Of a stretch of DNA of 43,739 nt, positions 43,447 through 43,739 are shown piece by piece. The notes under the pieces were generated by a model, which was given only the letters and a program-made list of their open reading frames with translations, was not told the origin of the DNA and searched no databases. Position 1 is the first letter of the stretch; the number at the start of each line of letters is the position of its first letter. Made by a program: the position numbers and the translations under genes. Source of the stretch: Deltaproteobacteria bacterium (GTDB lineage: Bacteria; Myxococcota_A; Polyangia; HGW-17; SLPX01); contig JAGGXR010000019.1 in assembly GCA_021162935.1 (NCBI GenBank), positions 1-43,739 on the forward strand, read 5' to 3'.

Positions 43447-43523
43447 CCCCCCCCTCAAGGCCAGCCACACCACCACCCTCAACGGCTCGTCACTCTCAAC
43501 TGGTAGCCCCCCCTCAACGGCTC
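43411..43523. repeat. Partial duplication of the GHKL-PEGA gene's 3' end
   Basis: CACTCTCAACTGGTAGCCCC, which contains the stop codon, occurs at 43431 and again at 43491. CTCAAGGCC(G/A)GCCACACCAC is repeated at 43411 and 43454, and CCCTCAACGGCTC at 43477 and 43511. Nested tandem duplication has therefore copied the last codons beyond the gene's own stop. Confidence 0.8.
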
Positions 43524-43592
43524 ACCTGTGGACAACGCAACGACAAACGGAAAAGCAGGGCCTCACCCCGTCTTCCGATACCTTGATGAACC

Positions 43593-43739
43593 TCAGCCCA
43601 CCTTCCGGCGGAAGAACCACAGCCCCGCCAACAGCGAGGCCAGCAGCCACAACCGCGACCGACCGTCCTGATCCGACGACCCACCACCACCATCCGAGCG
43701 GCAGGAACAGCCACCCTGTACCCCGCCGCCACCCAGCCC
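43593..43739 (-). CDS. MYXO-CTERM protein, C-terminal end only
   Basis: The last 48 codons of a leftward gene that begins outside the right edge; the stop is TGA at 43593-43595. The readable end is GGCSCRSDGGGGSSD, then a hydrophobic helix (LWLLASLLAGLWFF) and RRKVG. This matches the MYXO-CTERM-like tail of the other surface proteins in this window: paired Cys, Gly/Ser linker, one helix and basic end. The bulk of the protein and its function are not visible. It is convergent with the GHKL-PEGA gene. Confidence 0.7.
   Translation of the reverse strand, partial: GLGGGGVQGGCSCRSDGGGGSSDQDGRSRLWLLASLLAGLWFFRRKVG

Overview
The window is G+C-rich and gene-dense, and it looks like a chromosomal segment of a myxobacterium-like bacterium (Myxococcota, formerly Deltaproteobacteria). 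The main reason is a set of secreted proteins ending in a MYXO-CTERM-like anchor: a short Cys-containing motif, one hydrophobic helix, then a run of Arg/Lys. Three are complete (7200-8831, 19033-22314, 25365-26645) and one is cut by the right edge (43593-43739). A tandem array of CGDG...CDDGN disulfide repeats, a GHKL-PEGA signalling protein, Asp/Gly/Ser linkers and many lipoproteins fit the same picture. The exact family or genus cannot be fixed from the sequence alone. I saw no rRNA, tRNA, insertion sequence, integrase, phage gene or CRISPR array.

Layout. 1-415: 5' part of a Cys-rich lipoprotein gene (minus). 859-9656 (plus): a giant alpha-2-macroglobulin-like lipoprotein, a MYXO-CTERM beta-helix protein and an unknown membrane protein. 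9664-11046 (minus): an FGE-sulfatase-fold protein with an (RPRPAA)n tail. 11533-13125 (plus): a YidE/YbjL-type transporter. 13257-22314 (minus): an IPT/beta-helix protein, a CPA2-type antiporter with CBS domains, a PTS EIIA protein with a DNA-binding head, an orphan OmpR-type response regulator, and a large beta-helix/disulfide-repeat MYXO-CTERM protein. 22500-25214 (plus): an unknown exported protein and a beta-propeller lipoprotein. 25365-27660 (minus): a C39-like peptidase/golvesin MYXO-CTERM protein and a broken AbiE toxin-antitoxin locus. 27812-28096 (plus): a small membrane protein. 28135-38922 (minus): a long co-directional run holding the housekeeping core: a HAMP protein, a HEAT protein, a bifunctional nuclease, MiaB, GlmU, an inositol monophosphatase, a Mpl-GNAT fusion, a methyltransferase and a GT4 glycosyltransferase. 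39188-40884 (minus): a CAP-domain protein and a PrsW-type protease. 41293-43446 (plus): the GHKL-TM-PEGA protein.

How the genes may work together. GlmU and Mpl are envelope precursor and recycling enzymes, and the GT4, methyltransferase and SuhB-like phosphatase beside them suggest an envelope or glycan operon. The antiporter and its EIIA/HTH partner look like an ion-homeostasis unit with built-in regulation. Most of the other genes encode surface or periplasmic proteins: adhesin-like beta-helices, peptidases, and a macroglobulin that could trap foreign proteases.

Most unusual points: a tandem duplication that copies a ribosome-binding site and start codon in frame before the C39 peptidase; an AbiEi antitoxin with an intact operator-like palindrome but a toxin cut off before its catalytic motif; Mpl fused to an acetyltransferase; an 11-copy RPRPAA tail whose DNA differences are all silent; a long inverted repeat over an apparently leaderless divergent promoter; and many two-copy tandem duplications at gene borders.
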